NCBI RefSeq assembly: GCF_900162615.1
Contig: NZ_FUFN01000010.1
Location: forward strand, 502,149-566,148
Direction of reading: 5' to 3'
Source of the DNA: Virgibacillus proomii
GTDB lineage: Bacteria; Bacillota; Bacilli; Bacillales; Amphibacillaceae
Length of the DNA stretch: 64,000 nucleotides
The notes beneath the pieces were generated by a model. That model was not told where the DNA came from and searched no databases. It was given only the letters and a program-made list of their open reading frames with translations. Below are positions 34,727-44,300 of this stretch, one piece after another (position 1 is the first letter of the stretch; every line of letters starts with the position of its first letter). A program made the position numbers and the translations under genes.

Positions 34727-35924
34727 TTGCTTTCTCCTCCAGTATTTGCTTGATTTGTTCAACATCTTTATCACCGCGACCAGATAGACAGACAACGATG
34801 GATTGATGTTTATCCATTTCTCGCGCCAGCTTTTTCACATAGGCTATTGCATGCGCACTTTCAAGCGCTGGAATAATCCCTTCTGTTTGTGATAATTGCT
34901 GAAAAGCATGGATTGCTTCTATATCCGTTACAGCCGTATAATTTACGCGCTTGGTAGCATGTAAATGACTGTGCTCAGGTCCCACGCCGGGATAATCTAA
35001 ACCGGCAGAAATAGAATATGCTTCTTGGATTTGTCCATGCTCATCTTGGAGCAGGTTTGTTAATGTCCCATGTAAAACACCAGGTTTCGGCTGATGAAAT
35101 ACAGATGCGTGCTGATTTGTATTTAATCCAGCACCACCCGCTTCAATGCCATAAAGTTTTACTTGGGCTTCCTCAATAAAAGGATAGAATATTCCCATGG
35201 CATTGCTGCCGCCCCCAACACAAGCAACTACAGCATCTGGTAAATATCCATATTGTTTCAGCATTTGTTGTTTCGTTTCATTACCAATGACAGCTTGAAA
35301 ATCACGAACTATTTTTGGAAACGGATGTGGGCCTACAACAGAACCAAGGATGTAATGCGTATCCTCAACATGAGTAACCCAATATCTTAACGCTTCATTG
35401 ACCGCATCCTTTAATGTTGCACTTCCATTCGATACGCTGCGAACTTCAGTTCCTAATAACTCCATGCGGAAGACGTTGAGCTTTTGTCTGCGTATATCTT
35501 CTGCACCCATAAAGACAACGCATTTTAAACCGAGCAGAGCACAAACGGTAGCTGTAGCTACACCATGCTGGCCAGCACCAGTTTCTGCTACAATTTTTCT
35601 TTTTCCCATTCTAAGTGCAAGTAATGCCTGCCCGATGGTATTGTTAATCTTATGGGCGCCTGTATGGTTTAAATCTTCACGTTTTAAATAAATTTTCGGC
35701 CCTCCGAAAGCTTGTGTTAAGTTTTTGGCAAAATAGAGCGGAGTTTCTCTGCCAACATAGTGATGTAAATAGCTGTTTATGTTTTTGATAAATTCAGGAT
35801 CTTTGATCGCCTGCTCATAGGCAGTTTCTAATTCTAATAGAGCAGGCATTAATGTTTCTGGTACAAATCTTCCTCCGAAGTTTCCGAATTTTCCGTTATA
35901 ATCAGGCATCGTATATGTTGTCAT
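34704..35924 (-). CDS. trpB: Tryptophan synthase beta subunit
   Basis: PLP enzyme of 406 residues joining indole and serine to tryptophan. The PLP lysine is in NHTGAHKINN, the phosphate-cradle motif is CVGGGSNAMGIFYPF, and HATKRVNYTAVTD is also typical. Length and motifs are those of the TrpB1 type that works with TrpA. Its first 23 bases overlap the trpF end. Confidence 0.96.
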   Translation of the reverse strand: MTTYTMPDYNGKFGNFGGRFVPETLMPALLELETAYEQAIKDPEFIKNINSYLHHYVGRETPLYFAKNLTQAFGGPKIYLKREDLNHTGAHKINNTIGQALLALRMGKRKIVAETGAGQHGVATATVCALLGLKCVVFMGAEDIRRQKLNVFRMELLGTEVRSVSNGSATLKDAVNEALRYWVTHVEDTHYILGSVVGPHPFPKIVRDFQAVIGNETKQQMLKQYGYLPDAVVACVGGGSNAMGIFYPFIEEAQVKLYGIEAGGAGLNTNQHASVFHQPKPGVLHGTLTNLLQDEHGQIQEAYSISAGLDYPGVGPEHSHLHATKRVNYTAVTDIEAIHAFQQLSQTEGIIPALESAHAIAYVKKLAREMDKHQSIVVCLSGRGDKDVEQIKQILEEKANGKSKTH

Positions 35925-36543
35925 CGCTTTTATCCATTCCTTTCGCTTGTGTAATAAACTGGATTATTTTTTTCGGATCTTTTTCACCGTTTGTTTCCAC
36001 ACCGCTTGATACATCCACTCCGAAAGGCTTTAACGTTTCAATCGCCAGTTTTACATTTGTCGGTGTCAGCCCTCCGGCAATGATTAACTTTTCTTGAGGA
36101 AGGAGATTCGTTTTTAACCGGCTCCAATCAAAGGGAAGCCCACTTCCACCAGCATATTGTTTTGCCGGACTATCAATTAATACATAATCGCAAGGATATG
36201 CCTCAAGGCTTATTTGCTCCAGCTTTTCTAGTTTATCAATGGAGTAAGCCTTAATGATCGGAACATTTAATTGAAAAGCTACACTAGCTGGCTCTTCCCC
36301 ATGTAATTGGATGTAATCAAGTGGTACTTGTGCTTTGACCGCATTCATTGTTTCTATTTTTTCATTTACAAATATGCCAACTACTTTTACAGAACTTGGA
36401 ATTGTTTTAGCAATCAACGTCGCTTGTTCAGGGGTTACTGTCCGTTTGCTAGGTGCAAAGACAAAGCCAATTAGATCTGCTCCAGCTAACACAGCAGCTT
36501 TTGCGGCTTCTACAGACTGAATTCCACATATTTTAACGAACAT
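35902..36543 (-). CDS. trpF: Phosphoribosylanthranilate isomerase
   Basis: A TIM-barrel isomerase of 213 residues, third step after anthranilate. It starts MFVKICGIQSVEAAKAAVLA with the catalytic cysteine in KICG, and has IAGGLTPTNV and FGVDVSSGVE (catalytic Asp) near the end. It overlaps trpC by 11 bases. Confidence 0.95.
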   Translation of the reverse strand: MFVKICGIQSVEAAKAAVLAGADLIGFVFAPSKRTVTPEQATLIAKTIPSSVKVVGIFVNEKIETMNAVKAQVPLDYIQLHGEEPASVAFQLNVPIIKAYSIDKLEKLEQISLEAYPCDYVLIDSPAKQYAGGSGLPFDWSRLKTNLLPQEKLIIAGGLTPTNVKLAIETLKPFGVDVSSGVETNGEKDPKKIIQFITQAKGMDKSDDNIYDA

Positions 36544-37327
36544 GCAGTGGCCTCCTCTTTTGTTTGTTTACTTGTAATTGCTGGAATGTTTCGGAAATGT
36601 TTTTTGAACACATGAGCGTTTCTCCGACAAGTAAAGCCTCTGCCCCAGCGTTGCTCGCTATTATTGCATCCTCCATAGAGCGAATTCCGCTCTCGCTAAT
36701 GATTAAAATATCTTTATTTTTCACATGTTTTGCGAGCTTTTCAGTTGTTTGCATCGTAACCGTAAACGTTTTTAAATTACGGTTATTGATCCCGATGATT
36801 TCCGGATTTAATTCAAGTGCTGCCTCAAGTTCATGCTGATTATGCACCTCACAAATAACTTCCAAATTATTTTCAATCGCATCATCATATAAATTCTGTA
36901 GCTGCTGCTTTGATAAAGCAGCTACAATTAATAGAATAATGGAAGCGCCAGCTGCTCTGGCTTGATCAATTTGAATTGGATGGATAATAAAGTCCTTACA
37001 TAGCACAGGTAGATGTACCGCGTTTGCTACATCAGATAAATCTTGCATGGAACCTTTAAAGAAGGTCTTATCTGTGAGCACGGAAATAGCAGCAGCTCCG
37101 CAAGCTTCGTATTGTTTAGCTTGTTCTACAGGATTAACTTCTGTACAGATATCCCCTTTGGAAGGAGAAGCCCGTTTGATTTCTGCAATAATCTGCAGGT
37201 TTTTAGCTGCGGTTACACGTCTTTTAAAGGGAACTGGCTGATGAGTCGTAGTAAATGCCGGTTTTTCTTGTAAAAGAGATGCTACTTCCAGCTTCTTTTT
37301 AGCGATAATATTGGTTAATATTGTCAT
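36533..37327 (-). CDS. trpC: Indole-3-glycerol phosphate synthase
   Basis: A TIM-barrel synthase of 264 residues closing the indole ring. It has the signature EIKRASPSKGDI, CKDFIIHPIQ (catalytic Lys), GINNRNLKTF and SESGI. The gene starts immediately after trpD with no gap and overlaps trpF. Confidence 0.95.
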   Translation of the reverse strand: MTILTNIIAKKKLEVASLLQEKPAFTTTHQPVPFKRRVTAAKNLQIIAEIKRASPSKGDICTEVNPVEQAKQYEACGAAAISVLTDKTFFKGSMQDLSDVANAVHLPVLCKDFIIHPIQIDQARAAGASIILLIVAALSKQQLQNLYDDAIENNLEVICEVHNQHELEAALELNPEIIGINNRNLKTFTVTMQTTEKLAKHVKNKDILIISESGIRSMEDAIIASNAGAEALLVGETLMCSKNISETFQQLQVNKQKRRPLHVR

Positions 37328-38353
37328 TTAAACAACCTCACTTGTATACTTTTTGCTCATTGAGATTAAACCGTTTAGCGTTGTTAATGCCTTTCCTGAT
37401 AGAATACTTTCTCTTGCCATTTCAATTCCTGATTGAATCGTTGTAGCAGTACCGTGAGCATAAAGACCTATCCCCGCGTTTAACAGAACCGTATCCATAT
37501 AAGCGCCAGGTTCTCCTTCGAGTACGGTTCGAGTAATCGAGGCATTTTCTTTGGCATTTCCCCCCTTAATGGCTTCCAGCGGATAAACAGGTAAGCCTAC
37601 TTCTTCGGGGTGGATTGTAAATGGAGTTAATTTTTCATTCTCCAGTAAAATAAAATGATTTTCCCCTACAAGTGATGCTTCATCCATTCCGCCGGCTCCG
37701 GTAACAACAATTGCCCGTTGTCTTCCCATATTTTTTAAGGCTTGTGCGACGACTTCCAGTTTTTCTTTTTGATACACTCCAATAATTTGCGAGTCTAACT
37801 CCACAGGATTTGTTAAGGGACCGATAATATTAAAGATAGTTGGTAAGCCAAGATCTTTTCGCACCTTGACAAATGGTTTTAAGGCATGGTGTACATGTGG
37901 TGCAAATAGAAAAGCAATATTATTTTCAGCTAACGCTTCTTCGATTTGTTCTTTGGTAAAAAACAAAGAAATCCCTAAGCGTTCTAAAACATCGGCACTA
38001 CCTGTTTTACTTGAAACACTGCGATTTCCAATTTTCGCAACTGCTACTCCGGAACCAGCGATAACAAAAGCGGATGTAGTACTAATATTAAAACTTCCTG
38101 ACATATCGCCTCCAGTTCCACAGTTATCAAGAACGGATTTTTCTAGTTTGATTTGAAAGGATGATTGAGAACGGATCATTTCGGCAAATCCGCTGACTTC
38201 ATTAGCAGTTTCCCCTTTTGCTTGTAAAGCAGTTAATAGTGCAGCAATTTGTGATTCCGTAACGGTTTTATTAAAGCAGGAAAGGGCAGCATTTTTCATT
38301 TCATCAGCAGTTAAATTTTTCCCTTGGATTAACTTCTTCAAATAAACTTTCAT
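37328..38353 (-). CDS. trpD: Anthranilate phosphoribosyltransferase
   Basis: 341 residues; transfers PRPP ribose phosphate to anthranilate. It has the NCGTGGDMSGSFNIST phosphate-binding loop and KIGNRSVSSKTGSADVLERL. A 71-base gap separates it from trpG, the longest gap inside the operon. Confidence 0.95.
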   Translation of the reverse strand: MKVYLKKLIQGKNLTADEMKNAALSCFNKTVTESQIAALLTALQAKGETANEVSGFAEMIRSQSSFQIKLEKSVLDNCGTGGDMSGSFNISTTSAFVIAGSGVAVAKIGNRSVSSKTGSADVLERLGISLFFTKEQIEEALAENNIAFLFAPHVHHALKPFVKVRKDLGLPTIFNIIGPLTNPVELDSQIIGVYQKEKLEVVAQALKNMGRQRAIVVTGAGGMDEASLVGENHFILLENEKLTPFTIHPEEVGLPVYPLEAIKGGNAKENASITRTVLEGEPGAYMDTVLLNAGIGLYAHGTATTIQSGIEMARESILSGKALTTLNGLISMSKKYTSEVV

Positions 38354-38424
38354 TGTTAATCTCCTCTCTTTTTGAAATGTAGCTTTTTATTTTAGGGGGC
38401 AATTCCCCGTCGTTTTGAGTGAAG

Positions 38425-39033
38425 CTAGCTTTCACTCCAGTTGGTAGGGACCATTTTCCTAGTAGTTACATCATCCACAAAATTACGGGTAATTTTCTTT
38501 CCAACGGTTGTACCTACCGATTCTGGATGAAATTGCACACCATACACCGGATAAATTTGGTGTTGAATAGCCATTATTTCATGATCATCCATAGATGTTG
38601 CCATAATCTCCAACTGTGGCGGGCAAGAGGCTGGTTCGATAGTGTAGGAGTGATAACGCATGACTTCAAGCGGTTGTGATAAATATTGAAAAATCCCAAG
38701 CCCTTTGTGAGTTACGAGCGATGTTTTACCATGCATGATTTGCTTTGCCTGTCGTAATTTTCCACCTAGTGCTGCACCAATAATTTGATGGCCCAAACAA
38801 ATACCAAGGATGGGAAACGTTGTATAAAAGGTTTTAACGATATCAAGGCAAGCGCCGGATTGCTGTGGCAGCCCTGGTCCTGGAGAAATAATAATTGCTT
38901 CTGGACAGAGCTCGTTGACTTCGTTAACAGAAATGCGATTATTGCGGACTACATGTACATCGTAGCCAGTTTCAGCAACATATTGATAAATGTTAAAGGT
39001 AAAAGAATCGAAATTATCAATTAATAAAATCAT
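38425..39033 (-). CDS. trpG: Anthranilate synthase glutamine amidotransferase subunit
   Basis: A class I amidotransferase of 202 residues, starting MILLIDNFDSFTFNIYQYV behind GGAGGTG. The nucleophile is in ILGICLGHQ and the His/Glu pair in VQFHPESVG. In B. subtilis the equivalent subunit is encoded in the folate region and shared; here it sits inside the trp operon between trpE and trpD. It may still double as PabA (inference). Its start overlaps the trpE end by 17 bases. Confidence 0.93.
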   Translation of the reverse strand: MILLIDNFDSFTFNIYQYVAETGYDVHVVRNNRISVNEVNELCPEAIIISPGPGLPQQSGACLDIVKTFYTTFPILGICLGHQIIGAALGGKLRQAKQIMHGKTSLVTHKGLGIFQYLSQPLEVMRYHSYTIEPASCPPQLEIMATSMDDHEIMAIQHQIYPVYGVQFHPESVGTTVGKKITRNFVDDVTTRKMVPTNWSES

Positions 39034-40423
39034 TGGTTCGCACCTCCGTAAGTGACTTTGCTTTGAATAATGTTTCTTCATATTCCTTTTCCGGATCGGA
39101 ATCAAAGACAACTCCAGCCCCTGTTTGTAAATATGCATGGTCTCCTTTAATGACGAGTGATCGAATCGCAAGGGCGATACTAATGTCATGATTATAATTT
39201 ATAAAACCTATCCCTCCTCCATATACCCCCCGTTCAAAGTCTTCCAAATCATTAATAATTTGCATCGCTCTTATTTTGGGTGCCCCGGAAACCGTTCCTG
39301 CTGGAAGACATGAACGGAGTGCGTCAAATGGGGTTCTGTCATTTCTTAACCTGCCTTGCACTTCAGATACAATGTGCATAACATGTTCGTATTTTTCGAT
39401 TGCCATGTATGTGGGGATAGTGATACTGCCAATTTCGCAAACTCGCCCAAGATCATTTCTGCTTAAGTCAACTAACATTCGATGTTCAGCAATTTCCTTT
39501 GGATCATTTAACAGCTCCTTCATCCTCTCTTCATCTTCATCTCTTGTTTTACCGCGTGGTCTAGTACCGGCAATGGGATTCGTTATAACCGACTTTCCGT
39601 TTGTCTGAATTAAGCTTTCTGGTGAAGTACCAAGTAAGCAATAATCGAAAAAATCGATATAAAACATATAAGGGGATGGATTTACTTTTCGCAATTGGCG
39701 ATAAAACGAGAATGGATCGGTATTTAATTGTGCTTTCATCCGCTGTGAAAGAACGACTTGAAATATTTCTCCTTGTTCAATATATTTTTTCGCCAGCTTT
39801 ACTTTTTCGATGAATCTATCTTTTTCTATTTCCGGTTGAAAGCGTAAATTCATTGCTGTTGATTCTTTCAAGGGACGTTGCTTTAATAATTGCTGTTTGA
39901 GATCGCTTAATTGCTTATCCAAATCGCTGTCTTGATTATCAGGCAAACGAATTGCTATAAGATAGACCGTCTCAGTAGCATGATCAAAAACAATGAGATT
40001 TTGGACTAACATAAAGTGAATGTCGGGCATAGCTAAATCATTCGGTAATCTGTCCCCGATGTATTCAATAGAACGAATAGCGTCATAGCTCATATAGCCG
40101 ACCGCACCACCGTAAAAAGGAACCGGTAGACTTAGTTTGATTTGTGGCAGCTCTTGCTCCAGATAAGACAGTGCATGCTGCTTAATGGCGGTCGTTTTAT
40201 TTGTTCGATAATTAAATACTTTTGTCTGTTCTCCAATGCCGATTACCTCCTCATAAGGGTCACAGCCAATAAAGGAATACTTTCCTTTCGTTTCATGTTC
40301 GAACGTGCTTTCCAATAAAAATTTCTTCTTTCCGGTTAAACGCATATAAATTTCAATTGGTGTTAACGTATCAGCGTTTAACTTTAATAGTCGATATGGA
40401 GCTTCTTTTAATAGGTGTTTCAC
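39017..40423 (-). CDS. trpE: Anthranilate synthase component I
   Basis: Makes anthranilate from chorismate with TrpG ammonia; about 468 residues. Near the N-terminus the LLESTFEHETKGKYSF region is typical of the tryptophan feedback site; the catalytic part has AGTVSGAPKIRAMQII and GGGIGFINYNHDISIALAIR. The start is GTG at 40423 behind AAAGGAGTGGAAAAA; the further upstream frame runs into the T-box leader and is rejected. First gene of the operon, preceded by two tandem tryptophan T-boxes. Confidence 0.94.
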   Translation of the reverse strand: MKHLLKEAPYRLLKLNADTLTPIEIYMRLTGKKKFLLESTFEHETKGKYSFIGCDPYEEVIGIGEQTKVFNYRTNKTTAIKQHALSYLEQELPQIKLSLPVPFYGGAVGYMSYDAIRSIEYIGDRLPNDLAMPDIHFMLVQNLIVFDHATETVYLIAIRLPDNQDSDLDKQLSDLKQQLLKQRPLKESTAMNLRFQPEIEKDRFIEKVKLAKKYIEQGEIFQVVLSQRMKAQLNTDPFSFYRQLRKVNPSPYMFYIDFFDYCLLGTSPESLIQTNGKSVITNPIAGTRPRGKTRDEDEERMKELLNDPKEIAEHRMLVDLSRNDLGRVCEIGSITIPTYMAIEKYEHVMHIVSEVQGRLRNDRTPFDALRSCLPAGTVSGAPKIRAMQIINDLEDFERGVYGGGIGFINYNHDISIALAIRSLVIKGDHAYLQTGAGVVFDSDPEKEYEETLFKAKSLTEVRTNDFIN

Positions 40424-40524
40424 TTTTTCCACTCCTTTTTTTGGGTTGGTGTAGAGTATTGAATAGGGTCTTATTTTAACGTTGGTTGATAACGTAACGT
40501 GGGTGGAACTAGCCCTAGACAAAA

Positions 40525-40850
40525 AAAAACCTCTATAAACACATAATTCAGTGTTAATAGAGGACGATAGATGACCGCGGTGCCACCTCTTTTAAAAAGC
40601 ATATAGCTTTTTATCTTATTCAGATACGGGAATTTAGAAAAGTAACAAGAATTATATCACATGCTCATTCCGATATCCTATCCGTATAACGGCGGAACTC
40701 CGTGCTTCCCTACTATATAGTTCAGGAAGCCTCTTGTAAGTCCATTCAGCTTGATTCCACGTACTAGCATCCCACCATCACTAGTTCTCTAAAAACGCTT
40801 CATTCAAGCTTACTCCTCTTACGCATCGATTTTTTCTGATTCAAGTACAA
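40525..40850 (-). ncRNA. Tryptophan T-box leader, downstream copy (adjacent to trpE)
   Basis: On the minus strand: stem I with ACTAGTGATGGTGGGATGCT in its distal part, a specifier loop reading GAATGGACTT (codon TGG, Trp), and the T-box AGAGGTGGCACCGCGG. It ends in the terminator CCTCTATTAACAC / GTGTTTATAGAGG plus a run of T. Uncharged tRNA-Trp would stabilise the antiterminator and allow trp operon transcription. Confidence 0.92.
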
Positions 40851-41062
40851 AAAACTAGAAGTAACTGCTTTTTCAAAAAATGATCCACCATGTAAAAATC
40901 TATTCTAGAATAAAAACTAAAAGCGCCTTGATCATCCCCGGCAAGCACTCCCACAAGGAGGCTGATTGCTTGGCGGAAGGAGTGAATCGGCCTCAAGGGG
41001 TAAGGCGTGTAGCTGTATGGATAAATAAAAAAATGATTATCATATCCAACAGTTTCCTAGAC

Positions 41063-41335
41063 AATTAAAAAAGTCCCTCGTCACAAAAAGGACGGGGGAC
41101 CGTGGTACCACCTTTATTAACTGCAATGCAGTTCACTCTGGCAATAGCAAAGAAGTAAAATTTGCTATTTGTCTCAGGTAACGATGAGACGAATTCGCCA
41201 AAGCCTACTACATAAACGGTTCGGTTTGGAAGCTCGGAAGTCCATTCATCTAATGCTATCACACTGATTTTCACCTGCCATCAGCTCTCTAAAGTGTAAC
41301 GCTAGATTACTACTCTTCGTCATTACTTAAATATT
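41063..41335 (-). ncRNA. Tryptophan T-box leader, upstream copy (tandem)
   Basis: A second, complete T-box on the same strand. It has AGAGAGCTGATGGCAGGTGA in stem I, specifier GAATGGACTTCC (TGG), T-box AAAGGTGGTACCACGG and terminator AGTCCCTCGTC / GACGGGGGAC followed by TTTTTT. It lies about 200 bases ahead of the copy next to trpE, so a transcript must pass both. Tandem Trp T-boxes are known for Bacillus cereus-group trp operons. Confidence 0.9.
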
Positions 41336-41352
41336 TTGATTTATTGAAAACA

Positions 41353-41381
41353 ATGTTAAAAGAGATTTATGAAAAAGTCAA
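41353..41381 (-). promoter_or_regulatory. Sigma-A promoter of the trp operon
   Basis: On the minus strand TTGACT (41376-41381), a 17-base spacer and TAACAT (41353-41358), just upstream of the first T-box. Confidence 0.65.
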
Positions 41382-41773
41382 CCCTTTTTTTCTTTTTTTT
41401 AATGCTGTCAACAATCTTCATCAAATTAATGGTCTAAGCATTAAAAAAGGGGAGCACCGGATGGCGTTTTTTACTAATCTTCATAATAGGCAGTGATTTA
41501 TGTCGCTTTAGGGTGAAAAACCCACTGAACGAGTTTTACTTGAAAAATATCTATTTTAACATGCAATCATTTCAATAAATAAAGTCAAATAAAGATTATT
41601 TGTTTGTAAGTTCTTTTTTAGAAAGCGATTTATCTGTTTTATATTTAGAAGGTTTTTTTCATTTATCTATTATCTATTAAAATATACATAAACTTTATAT
41701 TTTAGTATACTAGATCATTGTATAATAATTGAGTTAGTACTTGTTCTTTATTTTCAATCAAAAGGAGATTAGT

Positions 41774-42601
41774 ATGATGAACATCTTAGAAGCTCTAGCC
41801 ATAGCGACCCCTTATATTCACAGAGCATTTAAAGAAGAGGCGATCGTTACGGTTGTAGAAAAAGAAAACAAAACATTAGTCAGTTATATGCCTGGTAAAC
41901 GTGTTCATACGGGAAATGTTGTAGGGGATGTTTATAATGCGGCTGACGAGAACATCACAGGCGCTTTACAAGGAAAAGAAACAAATGTTTATATACCAAA
42001 AGATGTGTACGGTGTCCCGCTCCGTGCTTTTGCTTTTCCCATTTATGAGAATCACCAAGTCGCTGGTGCACTAGCTTTTGGGTTGCCGGTTGATAATCAA
42101 GAGAAGCTTGAAGAATACATGGGAACTATCAATTCGATTACGAATAACTTGCAAGATAAAGTGCATACAATTGCATCTCATTCAGAAGAGTTGGCAGCTA
42201 CTAGTGATGAGATCAATGAACAAACAGCTCATGCTTTAGAAGACTCTGATCGAACGAATATGATTACTGAGTTGATCAGAGACATTTCACGTCAAACAAA
42301 CTTACTCGGTCTTAATGCTTCCATTGAAGCAGCGCGTGCAGCACAGCATGGTGCTGGTTTTAACATCGTTGCTCAGGAAGTACGCAAATTATCTATGGAA
42401 ACGTCAAAGGCAACAGAAGAAATTGAAGGGTCTCTCCATAGTGTCAAAAATAACTTGGAAAGCTTAAAAGAAAGCATGCTACAGATTAAAGGTGCTTCCA
42501 ATGAACAAGCAAATCTTGTGCAGGAGTTTAGTGAAATCATTGAACAATTGAACACCTTAGGGGGAGAAATGGAAACATTCATGAAAGCTGTATTACGTTA
42601 G
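41774..42601 (+). CDS. Soluble methyl-accepting chemotaxis-type receptor (YfmS-like)
   Basis: About 275 residues, with no membrane segment. The N-terminal 120 residues look like a small sensor domain (VTVVEKENKTLVSYMPGKRV, then AFPIYENHQVAGALAFGLPV). The C-terminal half is a chemoreceptor signalling hairpin with the conserved tip DISRQTNLLGLNASIEAARA and GFNIVAQEVRKLS. It has no HAMP domain and a short coiled coil, as in the cytosolic B. subtilis receptor YfmS. The start at 41774 (or 41777) follows AAAGGAG. The ligand is unknown. Confidence 0.82.
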   Translation: MMNILEALAIATPYIHRAFKEEAIVTVVEKENKTLVSYMPGKRVHTGNVVGDVYNAADENITGALQGKETNVYIPKDVYGVPLRAFAFPIYENHQVAGALAFGLPVDNQEKLEEYMGTINSITNNLQDKVHTIASHSEELAATSDEINEQTAHALEDSDRTNMITELIRDISRQTNLLGLNASIEAARAAQHGAGFNIVAQEVRKLSMETSKATEEIEGSLHSVKNNLESLKESMLQIKGASNEQANLVQEFSEIIEQLNTLGGEMETFMKAVLR

Positions 42602-42623
42602 TAGCTTCTGATATCTGTAAGTA

Positions 42624-42658
42624 GGGTGATGTAATTTTAAAACATCACCTCTATTTTG
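42624..42658 (+). terminator. Terminator of the chemoreceptor gene
   Basis: The stem GGTGATGT / ACATCACC is followed by TCTATTTT. Confidence 0.75.
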
Positions 42659-43515
42659 TATAATTGACTCCCCCATGTTACGCCACAAGAATGAACGCCG
42701 GCAGCTTTTGCCATTTGCAAATCAAAAAAGTCACAAAATTAGCCATTATTCTCGTTAATTCTTTTTCACCTGATGTCCAACATCACGTGAAAGAGCACTC
42801 ACCAAGAATAAATTTTACTTATTTCTACATCGCCTATTCTTTTGGTGAAACTTGTTACGTGATAAATAATTTTTGAATGCAGAAATCTATCTGTTACTCT
42901 ATTATTAAACGAAATTAATTGAATTCTATTCTTTGAGAATTAGTTATTTTCTAAGCTGCTTCAATTTCTTTAATTTACTCTTGTTTTATTTGTATAGTGC
43001 TAAAAGATCATTAAAATACTTTATCGAAAAACAGTCATTTATTGGTGTTTTATTTTTTCCAATTAAGCATATATGTATTTAATTAGCGTTTCTCTTTCTC
43101 GTTTACTGCTGACGAATAGAATATTATGTCCTTTATATTCTCATAAGTTCATTTTCTGATAGAATAGGGACATTTAATTCCTCTTTTAATTTGCCTAATA
43201 CGACTAGCTCAAAAGGTTTTATCTAGTTGATTGAATTTATCAAATTCTTCTGTTAAATTTTCCAGTTCATTTAACTTAAAAAACAAATTCTCTTTAGATT
43301 ATTGTTAATTGATGTGTACCTTATGCAATACAACCAAAATTTTGTAATTATTTAATGAGAAGTATTAATAGGAATAATCTAATATCATCTATTAAAAATA
43401 AATATATGTAAATATTTCAATTTTAAGTAAAAATAGGGAAAAAACAGGTGCTTTTACCTATCAATTAAGGATTCAGAATATCTTGGTTTTTAAATCATTA
43501 TGTGTCGGCTTATTA
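42659..43515. other. AT-rich region without a supported gene
   Basis: About 860 bases with frequent stops in all frames and no convincing ribosome site. I find no copy of the dispersed repeat, RNA motif or recognisable relic here. Confidence 0.4.
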
Positions 43516-43519
43516 GGTG

Positions 43520-43826
43520 GATTGAAAAGCTCGGTCCAGATTCTTATAATGGACGAGCTGGAAAAGGCTCTATGTACCTTGACTTAGAAGTGAATGGAGC
43601 AAGATTCAAGAAAAGTGTCGACTAACTAATGATGAAATGTTTGAATACTTTAATGTTCCAGCGTTGGATGAGGCAGTGAAGGACGGAAAAGAGATTAGAT
43701 TTTCGAATGACCCTAGATTAACTCAATATGTGGGCTCATACTTGGCATCCGAACGGGTCCATTAAAAAACAACGACATGGATATAAAACTCTGAAAAAGA
43801 TAGGAGATGTTTCGGTTGCAAAATAA
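43520..43826 (+). pseudogene. Frameshifted gene relic, possibly a secreted toxin C-terminus
   Basis: Three frames read in turn give continuous protein-like text: IEKLGPDSYNGRAGKGSMYL DLEVNGARFKK, then TNDEMFEYFNVPALDEAVKD and GKEIRFSNDPRL, then WAHTWHPNGSIKKQRHGYKT ending DVSVAK and a stop. The WHPNG and R-H-G spacing and the modular look recall C-terminal nuclease domains of polymorphic toxins, but I cannot name a family. At least two frameshifts are needed, so it is inactive. It lies between a receptor gene and the orphan T-box. Confidence 0.4.
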
Positions 43827-44032
43827 AAACAGGATAACTTATCAGATGAGCTAATCGAATTTCTTGGGGTATTTAATAAGATACACCATATATAATATTT
43901 TCCATAAGGTTTAGAGCATATAATTATTTTAATGTACAGTTGATTATGATAGAGGGACTAGCCTGGAGCTGGTGTGTATAAATACCATACAAAAATGATT
44001 ATCAATTATCCGATTTTTTAGACAATTAAAAG

Positions 44033-44300
44033 CCCCTCGTCCTTTTTGTGACGAAGGGACCGTATACCACCTTTATTAACTGCCATGTAGCTTACTCCGA
44101 CAATAGCAAAGAATTAATTTTTCTATTCGTCTCAGGTAACGATGAGGACAAATTTTCCAAATTCTACTACATACATAGTTTGGTTTGGAAATTGCGGAAG
44201 CCCAATCTTCTAATGCTATCACACTGATTACCACGGCCATTAGATCTCTAAGGTGTAATATTAGATTACTATTCTTTCTCATTACTTAAATATTTTGGTT
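44033..44300 (-). ncRNA. Orphan, decaying third copy of the Trp T-box
   Basis: This stretch is a diverged duplicate of the T-box at 41063-41335, aligning from the 5' end (TTAAGTAATGAGAAAGAATA, against TTAAGTAATGACGAAGAGTA) to beyond the terminator. The specifier TGG is kept (GATTGGGCTTCC), but the T-box reads GGTGGTATACGG instead of GGTGGTACCACGG and other paired parts have drifted. Nothing in the trp pathway lies downstream on this strand, only relics. Non-functional or uncoupled, by inference. Confidence 0.8.

Noticed and set aside
40424..40522. Upstream-extended N-terminus of TrpE
   Set aside because: The extra 33 residues translate the region after the T-box terminator and are not family-like; GTG at 40423 has a proper ribosome site.
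44076..44282. Short open frame on the minus strand inside the third T-box copy
   Set aside because: It is a by-product of the T-box leader; the same kind of frame appears in the copy at 41065-41274.
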